41,012 nucleotides of DNA from JAHFUI01 sp041485905 (GTDB lineage Bacteria > Acidobacteriota > Vicinamibacteria > Vicinamibacterales > CAVVIG01): contig JBGPKK010000024.1 in assembly GCA_041485905.1 (NCBI GenBank), positions 1 to 41,012 of the forward strand, written 5' to 3'. The position numbers were made by a program, and so were the translations under genes. The notes below the pieces were generated by a model, which did not search any database, was not told the DNA's origin, and was given only the letters and a program-made list of their open reading frames with translations. Every line of letters starts with the position of its first letter. Within the stretch, counting starts at the first letter, position 1. Positions 30,918 through 37,785 of the stretch are shown one piece after another.

Positions 30918-33900
30918 CTACCGTCCCGCCGCGTACGCGTGCGACCGGCCTTCCGCGAGAACCGGGCGCAGGTAGCGCGCTGTATATGACGTCTCGATCT
31001 GCGCGAGCTGCTCCGGCGTGCCCGTGGCCACAACCATCCCGCCGGCGTCTCCGCCCTCGGGTCCGAGATCGATGATGTAGTCGGCCGTCTTGATCACGTC
31101 GAGGTTGTGCTCGATGACCACCAGCGTGTGCCCCGCCTCGAGCAGCTTGCGGAACGCGGTCAGCAGCTTGGCGATGTCGTCGAAATGCAGCCCCGTGGTC
31201 GGCTCGTCAAGCACGTAGAGCAGGCGGTCGCCGCTATGAGACGACAGGTGCGCCGCGATCTTGATCCGCTGCGCCTCGCCGCCCGACAGCGTGGTTGCCG
31301 GCTGCCCGAGGCGCAGATAGCCGAGACCGATTTCGTCGAGCACCTGCAATCGCCGGAGCACCTTCGGCGAGCTGCTGAAAAATGTCAACGCTTCGCGGAC
31401 CGTGAGGTCGAGCACCTGATGAATCGAACGGCCGCGGTATCGCACGTCCAGCACCTGCGGCTTGAAGCGCTTGCCGTCGCACTGATCGCAGGGGACGAAC
31501 ACGTCGGCGAGAAACTGCATCTCGACGCGGACTTCGCCTTCGCCCTGGCACGCCTCGCACCGGCCGCCCGGCACGTTGAACGAAAAATGGCTCGCGGTCA
31601 TGCCGCGCGACCGGGCGTCCTTGGTCGCGGCGAACAGCTCGCGGATCGGGTCGAACGCTTTGAGGTAGGTCACCGGGTTGGACCGCGGTGTCCGGCCGAT
31701 CGGCGTCTGGTCGACGAGCACCGCGTCGGTCACGTACTCGGTGCCCTCGAGCGTCCTGAACGCGCCGATGCGCTTGTCCCAGCTGCCCTTCGCGCGTTTT
31801 ACCGCGGCGTAGAGCACGTCGTGGACAAGTGTGGACTTGCCCGATCCACTCACGCCGGTCACGCACGTCAGCGTGTTGAGCGGGATCGTGATATCGACGT
31901 CTTTCAGGTTGTGCTCGGTCGCGCCGATCAACCGGATCTTCTGTCCCGTTCCGCGTCGGCGAATCGTAGGCACCGGAATGGCGAGCTCCTGCCGGAGGTA
32001 TTTCGATGTCAGCGATCGCGGCTCGAGCATCAGGCCGTCGAGCGTGCCGGAGTACACCACGCGTCCGCCCTGCTCGCCGGCTCCGAGTCCCAGATCGACG
32101 ATGTGATCGGCGACCTTGATCATGTCGGCGTCGTGCTCGACCACCAGCACCGTGTTGCCCTGATCGCGCAGCTTGCGCAGGATCTCGATGAGCCGGAGGT
32201 TGTCGCGCGAGTGCAGGCCGATTGACGGTTCGTCGAGCACGTAGAGCGTCCCGACGAGCGCCGACCCGAGCGACGTCGCGAGGTTGATCCGCTGCGCTTC
32301 GCCGCCCGAGAGCGTTGACGACAACCGGTCGAGCGTGAGGTAGTCGAGGCCCACGTCGCTCAGAAACGACAGCCGGCGGCAGATCTCCTTGAGCACTTTC
32401 TCGGCGATCGCCGATTCTTTCTCCGTCAGCTGCAGACCGCTGAAGAACGTCTGGGCCGCCTGCACCGTCAGCGACGAGACCTGGTCGATCGTGCGGCCGG
32501 CCACGCGCACGTTGCGCGCCTCGCGCCGCAGCCTCGTGCCGCCGCAATCCGGGCACACGAGGTACCCGCGGTACCGGCTGAGAAACACCCGGACGTGGAC
32601 CTTGTACTTCTTCCGTTCGAGCCAGCGGAAGAAACCGCGGATGCCGTCGTAACCGCCGTCCCTCGACGATGCTCGGGACGACCCTGAGCCAGTCGAAGGG
32701 CCGTCCCCTTCGACGACGAATCGCTTCTCGTCGTCGGTCAGCTCGCTCCAGGGAACGTCGAGGCGGAGCTTCTGCTTCTTCGCCGCGCGTTTCAGCTCCA
32801 CGACCTGCGTGCGGTAATGAGGCTTGCTCCACGGCTCGATGGCGCCCTGCTGGATCGATTTCGCCGGATCGGGCACGACCAGATTCATGTCGAGCTCGAT
32901 GATGTCGCCGAAGCCGTGACAGGTCGGACAGGCGCCAAACGGGTTGTTGAACGAAAACAGGCGCGGCTGTGGATCTTCGTACATCAGACCACACGAGCGA
33001 CACTCGAAACGCTCGGAGAAACGGAGAGTCTCGACCCTCGACTGTGGACTGTCGACTGTCGACTGTCGACTGCCGACTGCCCACGCTGCCCCGCCGCCTT
33101 CGAGGTAGGCGGTTTCGACCGAATCAGTCAGCCGTTGCCGGATGTCGGCCCTCGACGAAGCTCGGGCCGACCCTGAGCCAGTCGAAGGGTCGTCCCCATT
33201 CAATTGCAGCCGGTCGACGATGACCTGGAGCGTCGCGCGGCTCGCGAGAGCGGCCAGATCGATGTCGTCGAACGCGACCGCGCGGTTGTCGATCAGCAGC
33301 CGGCCGAAGCCTTTGCGGCGAAGACTCTCGATCGCCGACGCAATCGTCGTGCTGTGCGAGACGGGGGTTGCATCCTTCGGCAGGGCCCGCGTCCCTTCCT
33401 CTTCCGCCTGCTCGTGCAGCTCGTCGACCTCCGTCGTCTCCCCGGGCGCCCCGCGGTCGACGAGCGAATCGACAATCGGTAAATCGAATCCGAGCAGCAG
33501 TCGAGAGCCAGGCGGCAGCTCGCTCAGCTGCCGCGCCACAACTTCCGCCGTTTCGCGAACGACCTCGTTGCCGCAGGAACGGCAGAACGTCCGTCCGATT
33601 CGGGCGTACAGCAGACGCATGTAATCGTGAATTTCCGTCGTCGTCCCGACGGTCGAGCGCGGGTTGCGGATGCTGTTCTTCTGCCGGATGGCAATGGCCG
33701 GCGAAATGCCGTCGATGCGGTCGACGTCCGGCTTCTCCATGCGCTCGAGGAATTGACGCGCGTACGCCGACAACGACTCGACGTAGCGTCGCTGCCCTTC
33801 GGCGTAGATCGTGTCGAAGGCCAGCGACGACTTCCCCGACCCGCTGACGCCGGTGATGATGATCAGCTTGCCGAGCGGCAGCGTGACATCGATATTCTTG

Positions 33901-33974
33901 AGGTTGTGCGTGCGCGCCCCGCGGACGATGAGATGTGGGGCGTCGGCAGCTCCCGCGGACGCTGTATCGGGCAT
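30918..33974 (-). CDS. uvrA: Excinuclease ABC subunit A
   Basis: A 1018-residue UvrA, the damage-recognition ATPase of nucleotide excision repair. Walker A motifs GVSGSGKSS (42-50) and GVSGSGKST in the second half, two ABC signatures LSGGEAQRI, and zinc-finger Cys pairs (CRSCG..CPTCHGFG; CEACQGEGE..CDQCDGKRF). It is about 70-80 residues longer than usual. The excess is explained by two in-frame copies of a 51-bp repeat and a 7-bp minisatellite around it, all in the UvrB-binding/insertion region. The ATG at 33974 is chosen; an ATG at 34019 adds 15 unlike residues. Neither has a clear ribosome site. Confidence 0.95.
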   Translation of the reverse strand: MPDTASAGAADAPHLIVRGARTHNLKNIDVTLPLGKLIIITGVSGSGKSSLAFDTIYAEGQRRYVESLSAYARQFLERMEKPDVDRIDGISPAIAIRQKNSIRNPRSTVGTTTEIHDYMRLLYARIGRTFCRSCGNEVVRETAEVVARQLSELPPGSRLLLGFDLPIVDSLVDRGAPGETTEVDELHEQAEEEGTRALPKDATPVSHSTTIASAIESLRRKGFGRLLIDNRAVAFDDIDLAALASRATLQVIVDRLQLNGDDPSTGSGSARASSRADIRQRLTDSVETAYLEGGGAAWAVGSRQSTVDSPQSRVETLRFSERFECRSCGLMYEDPQPRLFSFNNPFGACPTCHGFGDIIELDMNLVVPDPAKSIQQGAIEPWSKPHYRTQVVELKRAAKKQKLRLDVPWSELTDDEKRFVVEGDGPSTGSGSSRASSRDGGYDGIRGFFRWLERKKYKVHVRVFLSRYRGYLVCPDCGGTRLRREARNVRVAGRTIDQVSSLTVQAAQTFFSGLQLTEKESAIAEKVLKEICRRLSFLSDVGLDYLTLDRLSSTLSGGEAQRINLATSLGSALVGTLYVLDEPSIGLHSRDNLRLIEILRKLRDQGNTVLVVEHDADMIKVADHIVDLGLGAGEQGGRVVYSGTLDGLMLEPRSLTSKYLRQELAIPVPTIRRRGTGQKIRLIGATEHNLKDVDITIPLNTLTCVTGVSGSGKSTLVHDVLYAAVKRAKGSWDKRIGAFRTLEGTEYVTDAVLVDQTPIGRTPRSNPVTYLKAFDPIRELFAATKDARSRGMTASHFSFNVPGGRCEACQGEGEVRVEMQFLADVFVPCDQCDGKRFKPQVLDVRYRGRSIHQVLDLTVREALTFFSSSPKVLRRLQVLDEIGLGYLRLGQPATTLSGGEAQRIKIAAHLSSHSGDRLLYVLDEPTTGLHFDDIAKLLTAFRKLLEAGHTLVVIEHNLDVIKTADYIIDLGPEGGDAGGMVVATGTPEQLAQIETSYTARYLRPVLAEGRSHAYAAGR
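32658..32708. repeat. 51-bp coding repeat, copy 1 in uvrA
   Basis: Begins CCCTCGACGATGCTCGGG and ends CAGTCGAAGGG-CGTCCC. On the gene strand it reads GPSTGSGSSRASSRDGG. About 90 per cent alike to the copy at 33147-33197. Confidence 0.88.
33035..33083. repeat. 7-bp minisatellite (CGACTGT) in uvrA
   Basis: Tandem copies of CGACTGT and variants (GGACTGT, CGACTGC), coding for GSRQSTVDSPQSRVET. It lies about 60 bases from repeat copy 2 in the same gene, within a part of UvrA that is poorly conserved. Confidence 0.82.
33147..33197. repeat. 51-bp coding repeat, copy 2 in uvrA
   Basis: CCCTCGACGAAGCTCGGG..CCTGAGCCAGTCGAAGGG..CGTCCC, read as DDPSTGSGSARASSRAD. Inverted ends (CCCTCGACGAAGC versus TTCGAAGGG-like) make it partly palindromic. 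It recurs at 32658 and, in part, at 27522. Confidence 0.88.
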
Positions 33975-34272
33975 GCTCGGGTACGACCTGTGACAGCCCG
34001 GCCGGGGTCGGGCCTCCATACGTGAATAACTGAGGGTGGCCTAAACCATCTATCGTAACCGGCGATTGACCCGCGAGCAACCGCGGCCGCCAGTCCTGTC
34101 CGAGCGACACTTTGTCGCCCCGCGACGACATCGGTCCGGCCAACGCTCGCGCACACAACGACACACAACTCATGCGCAAGCTGCAGGTTACCGGGACTCG
34201 CCGGTTTGGTCGTAAACTGGTACTCTCATTGCTCAGTTGATCCGGTGGTCGCCTGCCCAATTGAGGTGTTTC

Positions 34273-35154
34273 GTGCCGCTGAAGAACCGTCTCCCTCTGC
34301 TCGTCGCGCTGGTCGCGCTGCTGTCGCTTGCGTCGACCGTTCCCAGTGAAGCCCAGGGTCGCCGCGGTGGACGCTCCCGCTCCGTAGTCATCGTCGGCGG
34401 CGGAGTCTACGGCGGCGGGTATTACTACGCCGATCCGTTCTGGTACGGCTACCCGTGGTACGGGTATCAGTACCCCCCGGTCTACCCGCCGTATCGTGGG
34501 TATTACCGTCTCGATCCGGGTAGCGCCGTTCGCATCGAAGTCACCCCGAAAGAAGCCGAGGTCTACGTCGACGGATACTACGCCGGCGTCGTTGACGACT
34601 TCGACGGCGTGTTCCAGAGGCTGTCTCTCGAGCCGGGCGACCACGACATCACGTTGTATCGAGACGGCTATCGGACCGTTCACCAGACCATTTACCTGAC
34701 GCCGCGATCCACGTTCAGGATTAAGTACAAGATGGAGCCGCTCCCTGCCGGCGACGTCGCCGAGCCGCGGCCGACGCCTCCACCGAATCCTCCGCAAGCT
34801 CAGGGAGGACCAAGTCAGCCCGGACAGCCACCGCCGCCTGGCCGTGGACCGGTCGGCCGCAGACAGCCGCCGCCTCCACCCAATGCCCCGTATCCCCCGA
34901 ATCAACGCGGCGCGCGCGCCGACGTCGGGGCCTATGGCACGCTGTCCATCCGCGTCCAGCCCGCCAACGCCACCGTGCTGATCGACGGCGAGCGATGGGA
35001 CGGACCGCAGGGCCAGGATCGTCTGCTCGTCGACGTGCCCGAAGGGAATCATCGCGTTGAGATTCAGCGCGAAGGGTTCGAACCGTACTCCACCGAAATC
35101 GGCGTTCGTCGCGGCGAGACGGTGCCGCTCAACGTCAGCTTGCGCACGCGATAG
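34273..35154 (+). CDS. Secreted PEGA-domain protein
   Basis: A 293-residue protein starting at GTG (34273) with GAGGTG four bases upstream. Signal peptide to about residue 27 (ALLSLASTVPSEAQ). A Gly/Tyr-rich segment (VYGGGYYYADPFWYGYP) leads to a PEGA domain (about 86-155: RIEVTPKEAEVYVDGYYAG, LEPGDHDITLYRDGY), a Pro-rich linker and a second PEGA domain (about 224-290: LSIRVQPANATVLIDGE, VPEGNHRVEIQREGF). PEGA domains are surface beta modules; function here is unknown. The 298-base gap to uvrA holds divergent promoters I cannot place firmly. Confidence 0.92.
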   Translation: MPLKNRLPLLVALVALLSLASTVPSEAQGRRGGRSRSVVIVGGGVYGGGYYYADPFWYGYPWYGYQYPPVYPPYRGYYRLDPGSAVRIEVTPKEAEVYVDGYYAGVVDDFDGVFQRLSLEPGDHDITLYRDGYRTVHQTIYLTPRSTFRIKYKMEPLPAGDVAEPRPTPPPNPPQAQGGPSQPGQPPPPGRGPVGRRQPPPPPNAPYPPNQRGARADVGAYGTLSIRVQPANATVLIDGERWDGPQGQDRLLVDVPEGNHRVEIQREGFEPYSTEIGVRRGETVPLNVSLRTR

Positions 35155-35164
35155 GTCCGACGAC

Positions 35165-35917
35165 ATGGCTACTGTGAATTACGCAGGCACGCGCGCGGCA
35201 CGCGCGTGCCTGTTCGTCTTACTGTTCCCCCTCGCGGCCGCGGCTCAAAGCAGCACTCCCCCGCCGACCGCGCCCGGTCGGGGGCCGATGCTCGTCGAGC
35301 GCGTCAAAAGCGGCTTCCTGGTAGCGCCCGACGTCAAGGTCACCGAATTCAATCACCGCGCGTCGGAGCTGGTCGGCGCGTACGCCGGCTGGCTCGCGGA
35401 CCAGACCTTCTTCGTCGGCGGCGGCGGCTACTGGCTGGCCAGCCGATCGCGGGATCGCGAGATGGCGTACGGCGGGCTCGTCGTCGGATGGTTCGCGGGC
35501 GGCGATCGCCGCGTTGGATTCGGCGCAAAGGGTCTCGTCGGCGGCGGGCGCGCGACGCTGGCCAGTTCCCTGGGCCAGTTCCTCGACATTGATGAGGACC
35601 ATGTCCGGAGCCTGGTCAATGGCGTTGGGACGGCCGGCCTGGTGAACGGCAACGGGACGGCCATCGTCTTCCCGCAGGCCCCGCCCAACGGCGACGGGAC
35701 GGCCATCGCCTTGTCGCAGATCCCGACCGTGAACGTGCGCGTGCGCCAGGAGTTTTTCGTCGCGGAGCCCGAAGCGACCGTGCTCGTCGCCCTGACGAAG
35801 CATCTGCGCCTCACGGGCGGCGTCGGCTATCGGCTGATCGGCGGCGCCAGGAACATGCGGAAGGACCTGCAGGGCGCCACCGGCAGCGTCGCGCTCCAAA
35901 TCGGCGGCGGATCGTAA
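35165..35917 (+). CDS. Exported envelope protein of unknown function (beta-barrel-like)
   Basis: A 250-residue protein ten bases after the PEGA gene, so probably co-transcribed. Signal peptide MATVNYAG..LFVLLFPLAAAAQ. The mature part has alternating short strands (AYAGWLADQTFFVGGGGYWL, MAYGGLVVGWFAGG, LTGGVGYRLIGG) like small outer-membrane barrels. In the middle, GNGTAIV and GDGTAIAL arise from a short GGGACGGCC-containing repeat seen three times (about 35628-35706). No family recognised with confidence. Confidence 0.82.
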   Translation: MATVNYAGTRAARACLFVLLFPLAAAAQSSTPPPTAPGRGPMLVERVKSGFLVAPDVKVTEFNHRASELVGAYAGWLADQTFFVGGGGYWLASRSRDREMAYGGLVVGWFAGGDRRVGFGAKGLVGGGRATLASSLGQFLDIDEDHVRSLVNGVGTAGLVNGNGTAIVFPQAPPNGDGTAIALSQIPTVNVRVRQEFFVAEPEATVLVALTKHLRLTGGVGYRLIGGARNMRKDLQGATGSVALQIGGGS

Positions 35918-35935
35918 CCTGAGATCGTACGCGGC

Positions 35936-35953
35936 GTCCGGCTTCAGCCGGAC
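35936..35953. repeat. 18-bp palindrome GTCCGGCTTCAGCCGGAC
   Basis: Imperfect at the TTCA centre, otherwise complete. The same 18 bases occur at 36848-36865, flanked by GC-rich unlike DNA. Lies between the envelope protein and the cupin gene. Confidence 0.85.
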
Positions 35954-35975
35954 TCTTCCCGGACCGTGTTCGCCT

Positions 35976-35981
35976 TATAAT
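35976..35981 (+). promoter_or_regulatory. Perfect -10 element of a probably leaderless cupin mRNA
   Basis: TATAAT eight bases before the cupin ATG; transcription would start at or next to the A of the ATG. No ribosome site is present, in keeping with leaderless translation. The -35 region (about 35953-35958) is not well matched. Confidence 0.65.
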
Positions 35982-35989
35982 TTCGCGCC

Positions 35990-36379
35990 ATGAAGATCTT
36001 TCATGGCGATGCCGTCCCTCATCAACCGGTCGATCCCGCTTCTTTCGTCGGCGCCGCGCAGGCGCAGAAGCTCGCGGAAGCGCAGGATGGCACGCCCGTG
36101 ATCGTGTACCGCGTCGAGTTCGAACCCGGTGCACGGACGAACTGGCACCGTCATTCCGGCGCGCAATGGCTGCTGATCGTCGAAGGCCGCATTCGGATTC
36201 AGAAATGGGGCGACGGGCCGCAGGAGATTGGCGCCGGCGATGCCGTGATGATCGCGCCCGGCGAGAAACACTGGCACGGCGCGGCATCGGGCGTGCGCGG
36301 CGTGCATCTGGCCGTTAACGTCAACGCGACAACCGAATGGCTGGAGCGCGTCACCGATGAAGATTACGTTCGTACGTAG
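35990..36379 (+). CDS. Cupin-domain protein
   Basis: A 129-residue single-domain cupin. Metal ligands in the two cupin motifs are H53, H55 (NWHRHSG) with Glu/Gln following, and H94, H96 (GEKHWHGAA). Small cupins of this type bind Mn or Zn and can be isomerases, quercetinase-like or sensors; the substrate is not evident. Convergent with the lipoprotein gene. No partner in the same operon. Confidence 0.9.
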   Translation: MKIFHGDAVPHQPVDPASFVGAAQAQKLAEAQDGTPVIVYRVEFEPGARTNWHRHSGAQWLLIVEGRIRIQKWGDGPQEIGAGDAVMIAPGEKHWHGAASGVRGVHLAVNVNATTEWLERVTDEDYVRT

Positions 36380-36407
36380 TGTCCAGCGGACTTCTCGGTC
36401 CTGACCC

Positions 36408-36821
36408 TCACAGACATTTCACGACGCGCCCGGTCGCCCCACGCGTCAGCACGAAGCTCCCGACCGAGTCGTTGGAATCCGTCAGCCGGATGGCGAGCGC
36501 CATCGTATCTCGCGTCACCGATCCGCTGAACGACGCCGGATGGCTGTCGGGCACTTCTCCCAGACGGATTGGGCCGCCGTGATCGCGCACGAACGCACCC
36601 GCGACAGCAAACTGGTTCGCCTGGTCGAGCTGAATCGCGACCGGGATGTCCGCATGTGCACAGTCGAGCTCCACGTGCGTGGAGGCCTGGGCCACCGTCA
36701 CCGAAATGTGGTCGCCACCCCATGTGCCGGCAGGCAACGGTGATGGGACAGACGGCATCTCGCATGCCGCGCTGCTGACCAATCCGATGATCAGCACGCG
36801 TCTAAAGGATCGGATCGGCAT
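36408..36821 (-). CDS. Putative lipoprotein
   Basis: A 137-residue protein whose ATG at 36821 gives a lipoprotein leader (MPIRSFRRVLIIGLVSSAAC, lipobox SAAC at 17-20). The mature part is beta-rich with a GTWGG motif and an end CL. The frame is open upstream to 36890 but the extra residues are the translated palindrome (36848). I do not recognise a family; similar GTWGGD..-type lipoproteins are found in Acidobacteria. Confidence 0.75.
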   Translation of the reverse strand: MPIRSFRRVLIIGLVSSAACEMPSVPSPLPAGTWGGDHISVTVAQASTHVELDCAHADIPVAIQLDQANQFAVAGAFVRDHGGPIRLGEVPDSHPASFSGSVTRDTMALAIRLTDSNDSVGSFVLTRGATGRVVKCL

Positions 36822-36847
36822 CAACGCGGTCCACGCACATCGGTAGC

Positions 36848-36865
36848 GTCCGGCTTCAGCCGGAC
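36848..36865. repeat. 18-bp palindrome, identical to 35936-35953
   Basis: GTCCGGCTTCAGCCGGAC between the lipoprotein start and the YjbQ stop. No T-run on the minus side, so a transcript-processing or repeat-element role is more likely than termination. Confidence 0.85.
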
Positions 36866-36876
36866 CGTACGCGCCT

Positions 36877-37293
36877 TCACTCCCCCACAATCTGGATGAC
36901 GATCTCGCGCCGGCGCGGTCGGGTATCGAGCTCGAGGAGCATGATCTGCTGCCACGTCCCGAGCAATAACGCGCCGTCGGAAAATGGCACTGTCAGCGAC
37001 GGACCCAGGAGCGCGGCGCGGACGTGACTCGATCCGTTGTCGTCGCCCCAGCGCAGGTGATGACGGTACTCGGCATCCCGAGGCGCGATCTCGTCGAACA
37101 GACGGTTGAGATCGGCGACCGCGCCCGGCTCGTACTCGATGGTCGTCACGCCGGCGGTCGATCCGACGACGAACACCGTCAGGATCCCGCGCGCGCATGC
37201 GGACTCGGTGACGGCGGCCGCGACGATGTCGGTGATGTCGTGGGCGTCGCCCTGTCCACGCGTGGCGACTTCGCGTCGCTGGGTGACCACCAT
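36877..37293 (-). CDS. YjbQ/UPF0047 family protein
   Basis: A 138-residue protein matching the YjbQ family: VVTQRREVATRGQGDAHDIT, GILTVFVVGSTAGVTTIEYEPG, DEIAP, H..RWGDDNGSSHVRAALLGPSLTVPF and GTWQQIMLLELD. Members have been reported to have weak thiamine-phosphate synthase activity; in vivo role is unclear. A -10-like TATTCT (37308-37303) nine bases before the ATG and no ribosome site suggest a leaderless mRNA. Divergent from tRNA-Thr. Confidence 0.93.
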   Translation of the reverse strand: MVVTQRREVATRGQGDAHDITDIVAAAVTESACARGILTVFVVGSTAGVTTIEYEPGAVADLNRLFDEIAPRDAEYRHHLRWGDDNGSSHVRAALLGPSLTVPFSDGALLLGTWQQIMLLELDTRPRRREIVIQIVGE

Positions 37294-37301
37294 GCGCGTG
37301 C

Positions 37302-37308
37302 TAGAATA
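37302..37308. promoter_or_regulatory. Overlapping divergent -10 elements for YjbQ and tRNA-Thr
   Basis: TAGAAT on the plus strand (37302-37307) and TATTCT on the minus strand (37308-37303) share the same bases. The plus one would start the tRNA transcript near 37314, the minus one would start YjbQ at about its ATG. No clear -35 on either side. Confidence 0.4.
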
Positions 37309-37349
37309 GCGGTTTCCGGTCCGTCGCGCGTGGCCGGACCCACCCAGCC

Positions 37350-37425
37350 GCCGGCGTAGCTCAGTTGGTAGAGCAGCTGATTCGTAATCAGCAGGTCACC
37401 CGTTCAAGTCGGGTCGCCGGCTCCA
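37350..37425 (+). tRNA. tRNA-Thr (anticodon CGT)
   Basis: A complete cloverleaf: acceptor GCCGGCG (37350-37356) pairs with CGCCGGC (37415-37421), discriminator T, and CCA is encoded (37423-37425). D-arm GCTC..GAGC, anticodon arm GCTGA-TTCGTAA-TCAGC with anticodon CGT, and T-arm with GTTCAAGTC. Reads ACG. Its 3' end borders mobile-element debris, as is usual for integration at tRNA genes. Confidence 0.96.
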
Positions 37426-37544
37426 AATAACATGAATAAACACTAGCAGTTACGAGCAGACGCCGGCTCGGCGTGTTGGCTGGATTTTGTCGGAAGTCGC
37501 GCCGTAGTCACAGCGCGACGGCCGCTTCCGCCGCTCACCTTCAA

Positions 37545-37616
37545 GTGATCGCTTGCCTCGTACCGCTTCCCGTTGCGGTAGCACCGAATCCACCAGACGC
37601 CGCCGCGTTTCCTGAT
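37545..37616 (-). pseudogene. Fragment of a tyrosine recombinase (phage-type integrase) N terminus
   Basis: Minus strand reads IRKRGGVWWIRCYRNGKRYE, the usual arm-binding start of tRNA-targeting integrases (KRG.VWWI.YY.NGK.Y.E). Likeness ends after about 24 codons on the 3' side, and the 5' side is cut by the element at 37619. It points to the tRNA gene 120 bases away. The rest of 37426-37544 holds no recognisable feature. Confidence 0.7.
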
Positions 37617-37618
37617 CT

Positions 37619-37738
37619 GGCATTGTCAAGTTGACGCACGATCTCCTAACTGCGGCACAATTTGTTGGGTTCGCCGCGGCACCCGACCGCAATCCCTTGG
37701 GCGTTGGTTGGACGGTTTTTCGTCACCTTGACAATACC
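37619..37738. mobile_element. 120-bp MITE-like element A
   Basis: Ends GGCATTGTCAAGTTGACG (37619-37636) and CGTCACCTTGACAATACC (37721-37738) are inverted repeats of each other with 16 of 18 matches. The interior has no gene. The same end recurs at 39599 and 39759-39776. It interrupts the integrase fragment. No target duplication seen. Confidence 0.72.
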
Positions 37739-37785
37739 CTTGGCCCCTATGTGACCAGGCGGTTTCTCGCTCTGATGATGGCTAT

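Noticed and set aside
33039..33080. CGACTGT tandem tract as a CRISPR array or iteron
   Set aside because: Units are 7 bp without spacers and lie within an intact coding frame of uvrA.
31234..33084. Long minus-strand frame inside uvrA in another phase
   Set aside because: Same strand shadow of uvrA; composition is Arg/Pro-rich and no domain is seen.
37403..37425. Second attachment site (copy of the tRNA-Thr 3' end) downstream
   Set aside because: I looked for the terminal TCGGGTCGCCGGCTCCA in the rest of the window and did not find it; the island border may lie outside.
37450..37692. 80-codon minus-strand frame near tRNA-Thr as a gene
   Set aside because: It crosses the integrase fragment in the wrong phase and runs into element A; the meaningful phase is the integrase relic.
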